Source: Calonectria ilicicola (taxonomy: Eukaryota; Ascomycota; Sordariomycetes; Hypocreales; Nectriaceae). From it: a stretch of 64,000 bases of DNA. Positions within the stretch are counted from its first letter, which is position 1. Every line of letters starts with the position of its first letter. Below are positions 20,760-32,369 of this stretch, piece after piece. The DNA lies in assembly GCA_020809705.1 (NCBI GenBank), contig CP085826.1:248001-312000 (forward strand), written 5' to 3'. The notes under the pieces were generated by a model. The model was given only the letters and a program-made list of their open reading frames with translations. It searched no databases and was not told the DNA's origin. The translations under genes were made by a program, and so were the position numbers.

Positions 20760-23205
20760 CTATGCTGCGCTTCCATGTGCCTCCCTTGATTCCTTACTAC
20801 GAGCTATGTCATCTAAAAACGACTCAATCATCGAAACAGTGGGTGATTTCAAGAATGCCCCATGCTTCTGACCTGAGGCTGTCTCTAGCTTATCTTCCAA
20901 CTCATCTTTATTGTTCTTTCCCATTCTTTCAAGAGCTGAGCGATCGGACAGAGAGGCGAATCTCATAATGTTATCCACACTCGAGCTATCAACAGATGGG
21001 CTCGCAAACATGAGAGCGTAATTGAAATGAGACATATTTAAACCAATTTCTTGGCTACTTCGGAGATCAGTGTCTTCCAGAGCTGCCAACGCTGCTTGCT
21101 GGCACACAAACTCGATGTCCGAGCCTGTATATCCAGTTGTTTGCCCAGCAAGCGCCTTTAGATCCACATCACTGTTCAAAATTTCTGCTTTCAGGCAGAT
21201 TTTGAAAAGATTGTGCCGATCCTCGGTTGTAGGCATGTCCATAAATATTTTGTTTGGCACTCGTCGAATGACTGCTTGATCTAGCTCATCTGGGAAGTTG
21301 GTCGCAAGAACAATAAGAGGACTGCAAGGGTCGTTATCGAATCCGCCAATTTCATTCAAGAACGAGTTTACTACAGCTCGCATCCAAATTTTGTCACCGG
21401 CTTGGCGCTTTTGAAACAGCCCATCCGCCTCGTCGAAGAATATTATGGCCGGATATCTTTTCCGGGCGAATTTGAACAGTTGTTTAAAGTTATTTTCGGA
21501 CTCGCCCATCCATTTGCTGTTTATATCCGCTGGCGTGACTCGGATCATAGTTGCCGATGACTCCTTTGCCATAATTCTCGCGAGATGTGTCTTGCCCGTT
21601 CCAGGAAGGCCGTAGATGAGAGCACCACCTGCAGCTCTCTTTAAAATCCCCGACAGGTGTTGGCGTCTTTCAAAAAGATGAATTATTCGCTGTACCTGCA
21701 ATTTTACCTCTGGGTCGATATTGATATCCGACCAATCCATATCGATTGTTGCTTCAGGGCCCTATTGTGTCAGCGAAAATATACTGCGGGATGAACATCA
21801 CCACAGACGTACATTTGTCCACCAGTGTTTCGAGCACATCGAGACTCGCTTTTTCATTATACGTTTGTTCATCTGACTCGCTCGTCTCCCCATCCTCCAT
21901 CCCCCCCATGTACACACCGAACATTTTGCAAAAGTTTACAAATGGACAGTGCGTGTTGAAGGGGTTTGTTTGTTTGTTTTCTTTGTTCCAGCGGCGAGTA
22001 GCTGCTTCCTCCTCGACAATTTTCTCTAAGAGAGATACCAATATTTCCCCTGTGAGATTTTCAATCCCCAACAGCCGCCTCGCGAACCTTTCTGCTTCGT
22101 GGTCCCCTAAATTCTTGCGTCTTTCTTCCATTTTCTTTGCTGAGCTTTGATTAGGAACCACCCAGTCCGCGCATGGCTGAAGCAGAGGCTGCTCCGGATT
22201 ACTATGAAGCTTTCTAATGGCTCTCTGGAGCACTCGCTTGTCTCTTTCAAACCGGTATGTGGATTCTGACTCTTTGAAAAGAGCTTTTTGTTTCGGGGTT
22301 CGGACCGGAAACATATCTATCCAATACTGAACAGGTCGGGTGCCTAGATCAGTTGAATGGGGCCCGTGACCTCCAAAAGCCTCAGTTGCATTGTCAGTTG
22401 CAATCAGAAGAACTCGCTCATTTAAATCGAACTCTTTTAATGCTTCTTTAAATCCTTTGCAAAGATCCTTCCAGTACTGACCAAACTCTCTACATTGCGG
22501 GATCAGAATAACGATATGTTCAGGTGGCTCGTCTTCTGCACCTTCAGTGAATAGACAGTTGATAATGAACTGAAAGAGTTCTGTTGAGTCATGCTGAGTG
22601 TGTATCTTCTTTTCGTCGGCATTATCTGGCTTTGGAGAAGTCATAGAAGCTTCATCTCTGAGCGAGTCGCAACTCTCATACCCTCGAAGATCTTGCGCGC
22701 CTTGGAAAGATGCTTCAGATGTTTCATCAAACTCTGGAAGGGGTGGCTCTTGTTGTGGAAAATAGATCTTCATATAATTTTCTTTTGCCTCTGTGTTTTT
22801 CTCGGGGAAGTCTTGAGACTTGACGAAGTGCTCTACTAGATCTTGGAGATCCTGGTAATCAATGATTGCAAGTCTTCCACGAATATCTGTTGCGAGCTTG
22901 GCAGCAACGGCGACGAAAAAGTAGTATCCATTGTTGTAGTCATCAGGGAGTCGTAACAGTAAACTATTGTGCAATAGATGTGGTGGCGGGTCTTTGGCAG
23001 CCGAGGTGCCCCAATTCGCCCCTACCGCAAGATCGAGCAACCTCTCGTAAATGCACTGGTCAATCTCATAACCACCCGTATCACGCTCAAGGTCATCGGA
23101 GTGATCTCGGCTTCGGATTGAAATTTGGTCTTCGAAAGTTTTCAATGTTGAATCTTGTATGCAGCGATTATGATAAAACCAAGGCGGAATCATGTTTGAT
23201 GCCAT
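20760..23205 (-). CDS. AAA+ ATPase with long N-terminal domain (two exons)
   Basis: The predicted protein has about 794 residues. Exon 1 (23205-21813) and exon 2 (21751-20760) join in phase 1 through a 61-nt GTACGT...GAAG intron. The C-terminal third is a single AAA+ module: Walker A GLPGTGKTHLAR, Walker B AIIFFDEADGLF, second-region-of-homology VLATNFPDELDQAVIRR, and sensor-2 region TGYTGSDIEFVCQQAA. This is closest to the Msp1/spastin/ATAD1 type in pattern. The 460-residue N-terminal part (including LAIIDYQDLQDLVEHF and IVILIPQCREFGQYWKDL) is not one I recognise and has no membrane helix. The ATG at 23205 is the first Met in the open frame. It follows the HeLo gene on the same strand by about 380 bp, so the two may be co-inherited. 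Confidence 0.8.
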
Positions 23206-23587
23206 GAAAAAGGATGGGCATTCGTATAGCACCCCCTTCGGAGAGCCGGGATTTATGGAAGCCAGGAAAAAGCTCAGTCCCTTCAGTTGTGATCAAACCA
23301 AGGAATGTTTGAGGCGCATAAATTTCTCTCTTGAGCCGCCAACCAGGCAGATGTGCATCTTTCGGCTGTACTTTGCAGCCTTAGGCGCTTTCTTGACACC
23401 CACGTAATGAAAATCTGCCTAGTTGTCTGCAGGGTTGCGCTTTTAGACATAAAATGCAGCAGGCCCTCATCCCAACCAGTCAAAATCTGCCACGTTCTGC
23501 CACCCCGGGTTTCAACTATCACACGTAACTCCCACTTTATGGCGCTTATCTTAAACTAATCTGATCTGAGTTTAATCCCTGCCAGCA

Positions 23588-25234
23588 TCAAGCATTGCAA
23601 GTGCTCAATGGTTGCAGCACTTTCTCTAAATATTGCTGCGCAAAAAAGGCATCATCTACATCTTCACCTACGGGAAGATGACCTTCAAGAAGTGCTTTGA
23701 CGACGCCTTTATACATTTCGCCCATTCTCCAGCCCATATCCTCGGCGACCGTCTTAACCATGTAGTCTCGCCAAGATGCTCTGTTGACCAGCGTTTGCCT
23801 CCGGCGCTCTGATACTGACTCAGCCACCAAACCCCAGCGACCAATTTCACATAGCACAACCCCAAGCCCGTACAAGTCTCGCTGCTTCGTGAACCCTTTG
23901 TGCGCATCCGGGTGATAATAATGCTCTCGCGTCTTGTTATCAAGAGGCCCGTACGGTTGAGAAACCGCATTGGTGGGCCTAGAGTATTGGAAGCCTGTGA
24001 TGAATGGGTCGAGCACGGAAATGCCCCCACCGCCGGGTTTCTGAAGAAATATGATGCTGTTACCGTGAAACCCTTTGTGCAGCCACCCAGCCCCGTGAAA
24101 ATGACTAAAGGCAGTTGCTAGCACATACGCCAGCTTAAAACGGTGCCCCAAATGAGGGATCTGGATTTGTCGATCTGTGATAATTTCGCTGAGCGTTTTC
24201 GGTGCGTACTGTTGAATATTCGTCTCATATTGCAGCTGCATTTGAGGTACCCCAAAAACATAGCCTAATCGTCTCTTTCCACACTCCAACTCAAATGGTA
24301 CATCTTCATAAATCCCATAGCATGGGGGGAGGCGGAGGGCTGGATCACTCACATGCTCCAGAAGATGGCCGAGAGAATTGATCATTCTAGCAAACCGGTG
24401 GTATTCAGGTCCTGGGTCTAAAGTAGTCCACTCGACCCACACCGGGAATTTCCCAAGATTTTGATGCCTAAATAGTCCAATCCTTTCGGAATTTTCGAAA
24501 AATTCCAATTGATCGCCGGTCACTTTTGTTGCAGTATTATAGATGCCAGTCGCCTGGTCCTTCCAGAGGACCTTGGCTTGGGCAGCCAGGGACAGTGTTC
24601 GCCCACCCTCGTTCTCGGGATGTGTTTTGAGAATATTCAAAAATTCAGGCGTCTCAATCGATGTCAGAACTTGTGATGGGAGAGCTGTGGCCGGCAGTTC
24701 TGGCCCTCCGGCGTGAAGACTCAGGCTGTGTAGATCTCCGATAAGTTTATGCAGTTTTGAGACAACTGTTTCGAACTCGGACTTCCCCTTAATTGTCCAA
24801 CGAAACCTAGCCTTAGGCTTTTTAGAACTCTTAGACAATGCAAGCGGCAATGCGCGGTTAGTGCCCAAATTATCATTGATCTCAAGATGCGGAAGAGCTG
24901 GCATGTTGATATCATACTTTGTGACTAAAAGACTTGCTTCGTCGTTGAGCTTCTGGATCTCGCCAAGAATTCTTACAATGAGTTCTTTGAGGTACTGGGG
25001 CTTATCTCGTAAGGTGCACTTTTCAATTTGGGACTCATCGTCGATCCCGCAGAGTTCACCCCACAGTCGTAATCGTGTTTTCTCAATGTGGTAGCTTAGC
25101 GCGAGATATCCGCATCCTACCTCACGATCCTGAACGAAGGATTGGATCAAAAGGGCTGAATCAATAGCTCCTTTGAAAGCAAACCCAACCCCAGCCACGC
25201 CGAACCCAAAACCTACGATTTCGAGGCCAGACAT
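23588..25234 (-). CDS. HeLo domain fused to a kinase-like (pseudokinase) domain
   Basis: This is a single-exon protein of about 548 residues. Residues 1-110 look like a HeLo domain: a hydrophobic first helix (LEIVGFGFGVAGVGFAF), then LLIQSFVQDREVGCGYLALS and IEKTRLRLWGELCGI as in HET-S-type proteins. HeLo is a membrane-permeabilising helical bundle related to the MLKL four-helix region. Residues about 245-545 resemble a protein kinase fold that has lost catalysis. There is no glycine loop, VEWTTLD stands at the beta-3 Lys position, HKGFHGNSIIF replaces HRD, and DPFITGF replaces DFG. So it is probably a pseudokinase that controls the HeLo effector. The start is the ATG at 25234; a TTG four codons earlier is in frame. 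Its neighbours are the AAA+ gene downstream and, divergently, the kinase-ankyrin gene. Cell-death function is inferred from the family, not shown here. Confidence 0.8.
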   Translation of the reverse strand: MSGLEIVGFGFGVAGVGFAFKGAIDSALLIQSFVQDREVGCGYLALSYHIEKTRLRLWGELCGIDDESQIEKCTLRDKPQYLKELIVRILGEIQKLNDEASLLVTKYDINMPALPHLEINDNLGTNRALPLALSKSSKKPKARFRWTIKGKSEFETVVSKLHKLIGDLHSLSLHAGGPELPATALPSQVLTSIETPEFLNILKTHPENEGGRTLSLAAQAKVLWKDQATGIYNTATKVTGDQLEFFENSERIGLFRHQNLGKFPVWVEWTTLDPGPEYHRFARMINSLGHLLEHVSDPALRLPPCYGIYEDVPFELECGKRRLGYVFGVPQMQLQYETNIQQYAPKTLSEIITDRQIQIPHLGHRFKLAYVLATAFSHFHGAGWLHKGFHGNSIIFLQKPGGGGISVLDPFITGFQYSRPTNAVSQPYGPLDNKTREHYYHPDAHKGFTKQRDLYGLGVVLCEIGRWGLVAESVSERRRQTLVNRASWRDYMVKTVAEDMGWRMGEMYKGVVKALLEGHLPVGEDVDDAFFAQQYLEKVLQPLSTCNA

Positions 25235-25549
25235 GGAATTTGTCAATGTCTGAGAAATAGTAATCGGCCAAATAGGTCTAGGATATCGCTCTTTTATGAG
25301 AAACAGTGCTAAAAGTTAGCCGCACAGTTCGGTTAAGTATGCGGTCAGATTTGGCTGCCTAATAACGAATCCCTGCATGACCACGTCACTAATTTCAGTT
25401 GCTTACATCCACCCTGGCTAGGTCAGCCCCATTACTGGCCTCAAAAACAAAGTGGAAAAAGGAAAAGAAATATCGCATTCGCTCCGCTCATCATCGGCCT
25501 GCTCAGCTATCCCTTGCAGCGCGACTTGTCTTCGAGGACACTGCTGAAA
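25235..25549. promoter_or_regulatory. Divergent promoter between HeLo-pseudokinase and kinase-ankyrin genes
   Basis: Only 315 bp separate the two start codons, which face away from each other. The genes must share a compact bidirectional promoter, so coordinated expression is plausible. I see no clear TATA box or named site. Confidence 0.5.
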
Positions 25550-28500
25550 ATGGATCGATCTGGTCGATTGTACTCATCTTTTGAAGTTGAAGATAATGAA
25601 GGCCTTGCCTCGAATACCATCGCTGGAGACTATGAGCAAAGGCTACAATCATCATCCTCTCACGATGACCGATCGCCATCTTCTACGCATTTAGAGGCTT
25701 TGCTCAAAGAAATATCCAAGGTCGCATCTTCTGACTACGACTTTGATGATATACTACATGCTTGCCATTACTTTGATATCCCGTCAGTATTCATAAGTGC
25801 TGTGGGGGTCGGCGCGTACGAGAATCCTGAGCCCGTTTCCATCGGCAGGGGACTAACGGCTCGAGTAATTATGCATGATACCGGAGAATGGCCGACTAAA
25901 GATATCCCCAAGAACAAGAGAGTCGCGTTGAAAATATTCACCTCAGAGAGGCAGGAAACCAGGTTTGAGGCCGTGGCTACGAGACAACATATTTATAATT
26001 CAATTCTAAAAGAAATTCAAGCACTGTCCCACAAACGGCTTCGACATCATCCCAACATTGTGCAACTTCTTTTTGTGGGATGGAATAAGGATCAGCCGTT
26101 TCCATGTCTGGCTACGGAATTGGGACAGCATGGCTCCCTTGATCATATCATTCGCGACGCATCGTATTCCGTGCCCATTTTGCAGAAAAAGCATCTGACC
26201 TTTGATATTTCAACTGGTCTTCAAGCACTCCACAGCGCAGGATTTATCCACGGTGACATCAAACCAGAAAATATCGTTGTGTTTTCTCATCCGGATCCTG
26301 ATCGGGAGGTTATTGCTAAGCTAGCCGACTTCGGTGGCAGCTTTTCGCTACTTGACAATTCTACAGCTTCGACAAAGAGACCGGCACATGTCACACATTT
26401 ATGGTGTGCACCAGAGGTCATTGGTAGTGGCTTAGAAATTGATTGGAAACAGGCAGATGTGTATTCATATGGCTTAGTGTTAGCCAGCTTGTGGTGCCAG
26501 AAATGGGATAAATCCTCGTTGTGGTTTGTCCCACGACAAAGCTCAAGTATATTGACCAAGAATATACCTCAGCCTGAAAATGAACATGCCAGTGATTTTC
26601 GAGTAAACTCAAGACCCGAACCCGAGAATGCATCCGACAATTTTATTTCTATAGCCAAGCAACTATTGGATCATTTACCCCCAGGTCAGGACTCTGATAT
26701 CCTGTTGGGCTTCATTTTACGTGCACTCCATCCGATACCGACAAAACGACCAGCCTCAAATCAACTGCTTAATCATCTGGCGCCTCTTGCTAATTCTTTC
26801 ACTCGGGAGGAGGTGAAGTAAGTACTCAAATACCTAACAGTTTTACCATCTGATGTTAACAGAATGATAGTGATGAAGAACTTCCGCCAAATGTGCCACG
26901 TAATCCATACGAAATGGTTAGTGAGATTCACAAATTCCAATCCGACCCATAACTCTTAGTTAATACATTATCGCAAAAGGAACCGCATCAGTGGAGATTA
27001 TTCGAGATTTTTAAAAACAAAAAATTTGATTATAGTAATCTAATATCTGCCAAGATACAATCAGCAGTTGACGAAATCAATTCCCAGGGTTGTTATCAAC
27101 CTGAATTGCAAGATATACCTAGTCATCTACCCGAGGATCTATCCGTCGAAAGCTTTCTCAAAATATTAGCTGACGCTACTCGACTTGACAATCTGCCCAT
27201 TCACATGGCTCCCCTTATATACCGCCTCATAAAAAAAGGAAAGTATTTGTACTGCCTAGGGGTTGTCATCGTCTATAGGAATGTGGGTGATACTGATATT
27301 GTTCAGGGAAGAGAATATCTTCGATCAGCGGCCTTATGCGCTGATCAAGATGGTATCTTCCATGGCACTTTTGCTCAGTACGAAGGGCGTGCTGGATCTG
27401 GGTTTCCATGGAGACTGTACCTTACTCTGTATGCACTTGCAGGGAAAGGGAAGGCTCTGGATTATCTCTCCAGGGATTGGCCACAGCATTTTCAGATGGT
27501 TCGCAGGTTGATGCGAGCGCGAAAGGGCGCAGTCGAAAAGGCTCGATGCCATAAACTGGGTCTAATACAAAGATTCGGACTAGTCCACCTATACCAAACA
27601 TCTGAGCCCACGCCCTTGGAATTAGCACTCTCTCTCAAAGATGCTTTGGCTGTCGGAGCCGTTGAGGAAGTCATGAATATTCTACGCGCCGCCAAGCACA
27701 ACCTTGAAGACGAAGCTTTTATCCCACAAATTCTTCATCATGTTTCCCATCTCACCGACACAGAAGCAGCGGAAATTGCTCGTATTGGGTACCAGAAGGG
27801 AGTAAGTCTAAGCGTGCTACGAGTTGATCAAGATATGACTGTAAGGTTTAAAACACTCCCATACCGGGAGCATTGCTTTTCTCCACTGTCTGCTGCAATT
27901 GCAGGGGGGCAGATCGAGCTTGCACTTACAATTTTGCACCTTCATCTCAATTTCAGAGACCCTATAATTGACTTTTCATCTTGCCTCTTTGAATCCATTC
28001 TGGGACACCACTCTCAGATTATCAAGGCTCTCCTGCATTTTGTTCGAGAAAGACCAGTATATGGTGAAATAAAAGATCCGCAGAAGGTCATAGATGTTTA
28101 TCAGGATCATCCATTGACATTTATCATGGAAGCCATCGATTTTTTGGCCACCAAGTTCACTGCTTTATACTCGGACCTACTGCACGCTCGCGATTCGAAG
28201 CATTTCTACATAAAAACGTTGGAGCTTCTGCTTGAATCCGGTATTAATCCGGCCTTATCCTACTTTCCTGGTCGCGCGCCGTTGGGAAATTGTCTAATGT
28301 TTGATGATATCGATGGTTTGAAGGTTTGCATCCAGAAAATTGAGGACCAACATTTGGATGTCATCAAAATCCTTCACGACCCCTGCAATATGGAAGGGCT
28401 CTCAAATACAAAACTAGATCCGAGTTTGGATCCCATAGATCACTCTGCCTTATGTGTTTGTATTCGGAACAACTCGCTCCGAAGCTTCAAATTTCTAGTT

Positions 28501-31500
28501 GAAAAATACCCAACTTTAGTTACGGAATCGAAGGAAGACCATCAAACAACCGTACTACATCGAGCTTGTGGAGGCTTTGAGAATTTAGCAACAGATGCTG
28601 CAAAGGAATCGTCTCTTTTCCCCGATCGCCATTTTCACTCAGGTTCCAATGCCTGCAACGCTGAGTTTGTCGAGGTGTTGCTCAGGGCTGGTGTTGATAT
28701 TCTTGCAAAGGATGGTAACCATCAATATCCATTATTTTGTGCACTGCGGAGTGGTGACCTCCAAATTGCAACAAGCATTGCGGCTTTCTGCACCCAAGAA
28801 CAACTTGCCCAGCTTGTATGCCGAGACCCAGAAACTGGGTCTTCAATTTTCTCAAGCCTCCTTTACTTGGACTACCGCATTTCCCACATTTTCCCAAAGA
28901 GGCTGTCCAGCCTCATTGATAGCCTTCGATGGCTAGAGGGGCATGGAGGTGCACACTTTTACGGACCTCATAATCTTCCTGTATGGTGGTGGATATTCAA
29001 AAATCAAAAGGGACCTGGATCTACTCATCCGACAGACCTGATGCTTTTTGAATACTTCCTTGGATTATTTGACGACAAGATGAAGACAGAGAGGTGCCAG
29101 GAGGGCTACTTTTTGTTACATAGGGCGGTTTTACACGCGAATGTGGAGCTAGTACGCCTACTTCTGGAGCATAACTTTGACCCCAATATTGTCGCGGACC
29201 TAAGTTATCAGTTTGCAAAACAAGGCGATATCACACCTCACTTAAAGCCACTAGACATGGTGCTATTTGTGTTCAAAAGCACAGATAAAGAAGAAGAAAA
29301 TTTCTCAGGTCTTGAGCGAAGGACTATGTGGATTGGTGCCCTGGAAATTGCCGAAATGCTACTAGATGCCGGGGGTAGAGGGTGTCTTTTCGAAAGATCC
29401 TTGATCGGACAAGTGTTTCAAGACAAGCTTCCGATAGAATCAACACTCGATATTTACGCGGCATCTAAGATAGAACAGATGGCTGAGGAATTAGCAAGAC
29501 AAAGATTTGCAGGTGGATGGCCAAAACCGCTTGCTGCAGGCCTTATGATGGCCCAAAACATACACACACCTATTGTCAAGATTTTCGAAGCGCTATGCAA
29601 GCTTCGACCGAGGGGTCAAGATCAAAACTTCCCATTACCAAGTTTGATAGAGTTAATTGCGCTCCGTACAGCCAACGTGATATCCTTAGGCCCAATACTG
29701 TCAGCTCGGGGCTATACTTATGATGAAGAGATACCTTCAACTACAGATCTCCATAGTGCAGTTCTATCTGCTGATCTTCCAGAGATCCGCCGACTACTTC
29801 TGACCTCAACCCATACAAACAGCGAGAATTTGGAAGGATTTACCCCACTTGACCTGGCAGTCAATCTAGGGTCGCAAAATGGAAATCGCGATGAGGATAA
29901 TACAGAGAAAGTCCCATGGGAACATATTAATACAATCATACAATTGCTACTCGAGGCGGGCGCTGATCCCAACAGACTACCACCACGGTATGTCTCACCC
30001 CCGTTGCATCAATGCATGGAAAATCATGATATCCCAGAACTAGTCGAGACCTTAGTTCGGGGAGGCGCAAGCGTCAACACACTAGATCGAAATAGGTCCA
30101 GTCCGTTGATGTTGGCTGTATGCAATAGACGAGAGAGAGAAATTGTCTTTCTTCTCTCAGCGGGAGCAGATATCTCGCAATCAGATATATTCGGTTTTAA
30201 TGTGCTCCACTATTCTGCAAGGGTAGACGACACAAATACTCTTCTGATTTTGCTGCGCCATATTCAAAACAAAGCCCAGGACTCGCAGCCTAGCTGCTTA
30301 CATATAGAGGCCTGTGGGGGAAGTGGGTTCACGCCACTCCTCGGTGCTGTTTTCAATTCTGCCATAGCAGCAGCAAAGCTACTACTCGATCATGGAGCTG
30401 ATGTTAGGAAGCCGGATGCAGCAGGTTACACTCCCCTACATCATGCAGTCATCAAAGGGAATAAAGACATGACGAAGTTGCTTTTAGGTCAGGGAGCGGA
30501 TGTAAATGCAAGAGACTCAAAGGGCTTGACACCTTTGGTGTATGCTGTGGCTGCCAACAACAAGATTTTAGCTTTTCATTTGATGAAACGAGGAGCAGGA
30601 TTAGAACCGCTTAATAGGATGGTTGGTTCTAGAGAACAGGCGTGGAAGAAAGCAGGGTTTCATTATGGAGTAACAAATCATGAAGAGGGGTTTGAAAAGG
30701 CTGAGGAACCTATGGCAGCTTCTTGTAGCATAGCAACTTCTGTCACGGCTCAACCAGCCTCTTTTCCTACTACCTCGTCACCTGCTCCCACTCACTCCCC
30801 TACCAAAGACTTCCAATTCAATATGGAACAACTAGCTCCTGAGGCTGATAAGTCATCGTTAATGGAAACCGAAATGGAGACAAGAGACAAAGCCGAGACC
30901 AGCACTACTGAAGTTCCACATGAGCAGGGAGCTACCATGAAATCCGAATACTCTCAACAGGTCGCCCATATAGCTCCCACTCGTTCATCTCCTGTACAAT
31001 CGGACTCTATTACTCCGCAGAGCGTTTCGCGCTCTCAAATGATCAGTGTTACACAACAGCCACCGGCCGGTTCTACACTGCTGGCCGAACTATTGTTGAT
31101 GGAGCAATCGGCTACATCCACTAGTACTACCGCCAACTTACAGCCGTCTAATTCATTCCCGCATGCAGTTCGAAGATGGGAAGAATTGTCTATCTACTGG
31201 GAAAATATGGAAAGCTACTGGGTCCATAAGTTAGAACAGAATAAAGATGAGTTAAGCCAGGGTTCGGTTAACCAACAGCTTGCCCGACAAGTAACCGACC
31301 TTTCAGCCAACAGTGCAGATTTGCTTCAGAAAATAGTAGAGTTACAAAGGCTGCGCGCACAATCGGAACAAATGTTTCAAAGATGGTTCTTTAAGCTAAG
31401 GGAAGACCTAAAGAAGGCTCAAGAAGATAATGCCTTACTCGAAGCCGCTTTGCGACAGGAGAGACAAGATCAGGCTGAAGCTATTCGAAAGGCTATCATG

Positions 31501-31725
31501 AATGAGAAAGAAACTCCTCAATACCAGAGACAGGTTCTTGAGTTGCGAAGAGAGCACTCCATATGCAAAGCAGAGGCAGAAAGAGCGTGGGAAGAACTTG
31601 GAAAACGAGAGAAGAATGAGCACAATAGGATTGCGTCATTGCAGTCTGGCCAGCCCGCTATGGTTGGTGGCATACAGGTAGTACCAGTAAAGCAAATAGA
31701 CCCTGGTAGATATCCAGTAGAGTAA
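25550..31725 (+). CDS. Protein kinase fused to long ankyrin/coiled-coil protein (three exons)
   Basis: The predicted protein has about 2,028 residues. Exons are 25550-26812, 26863-26920 and 26960-31725, joined by introns of 50 and 39 nt (GTGAAG...AACAG, GTGAGA...CTTAG). This is the only combination I found that keeps the frame. The N-terminal kinase looks active: SIGRGLTARV loop, VALKIF, IHGDIKPENIVV catalytic loop, KLADFGGSF, and a WCAPEV motif at the APE position. A long alpha-helical region with scattered ankyrin-like units follows, then clear ankyrin repeats at about residues 1370-1650 (AAGYTPLHHAVIKGNKDMTK, GADVNARDSKGLTPLVYAV). Next are a Ser/Thr/Pro-rich linker and a coiled coil at about 1850-1990. 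RIPK4/ANKK1 of animals share the kinase-ankyrin order. If the short second intron is wrong, the kinase and ankyrin parts are separate genes. Confidence 0.75.
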
Positions 31726-32369
31726 GGGGCATTTAGGCGAAGGTATGTTTCAAGGTAGTTCTGCAATATAAGGTGAGTGAATGCGCGACCTACGTGAGTG
31801 GGGTGATTCCCACTACCACTTCCTCACCCTTCTAGAACATTTAGTTGGATCCGCAGCAATCGTACGGTGCGGTCAATTATTGATTGGTACAACACGGATG
31901 CCATATTTCAAGCTGCATACCGCGTTCTGTTTCCTTGAGCGAATCGACCAGATGCTACCATTGCGGGCAATTCGCAGGTTGTGTAGTCGGAGTTGATCCA
32001 ATAATTGTGCAAACATACTTAACGCAAACTGATGAGCGAGATTAAATTTTATCAGCAGTAAGCATGCCTAACGTTGGTGCTTAATATTCCAAGAAATATC
32101 TAAAAATCTGCTATGCTATGAAAGTAAATATCTAATTCTTCTTTTTCATCATTTAATCGTTTGCTGGCGTAGGAATGTAAGTTGGATATGACCCATCAAG
32201 TAGCAAGATAAATGCAATCGCGCAAGGCCTGTGCCCACTTTGTCGTAGGTTTGTTAGCCTATTCCATCTTACCCTCTTTCAGATTAGGCTCTAGCAAGAA
32301 ATCAAAAGCAACCTCTTTCTTTATTATAGGGCCGACAATATACTTTAAGAGAACCAAGTCGCTATTAAT
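31726..32369. other. Intergenic, AT-rich
   Basis: Spacer between the kinase-ankyrin and zinc-finger genes. No gene, repeat or RNA is recognised. Confidence 0.5.
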
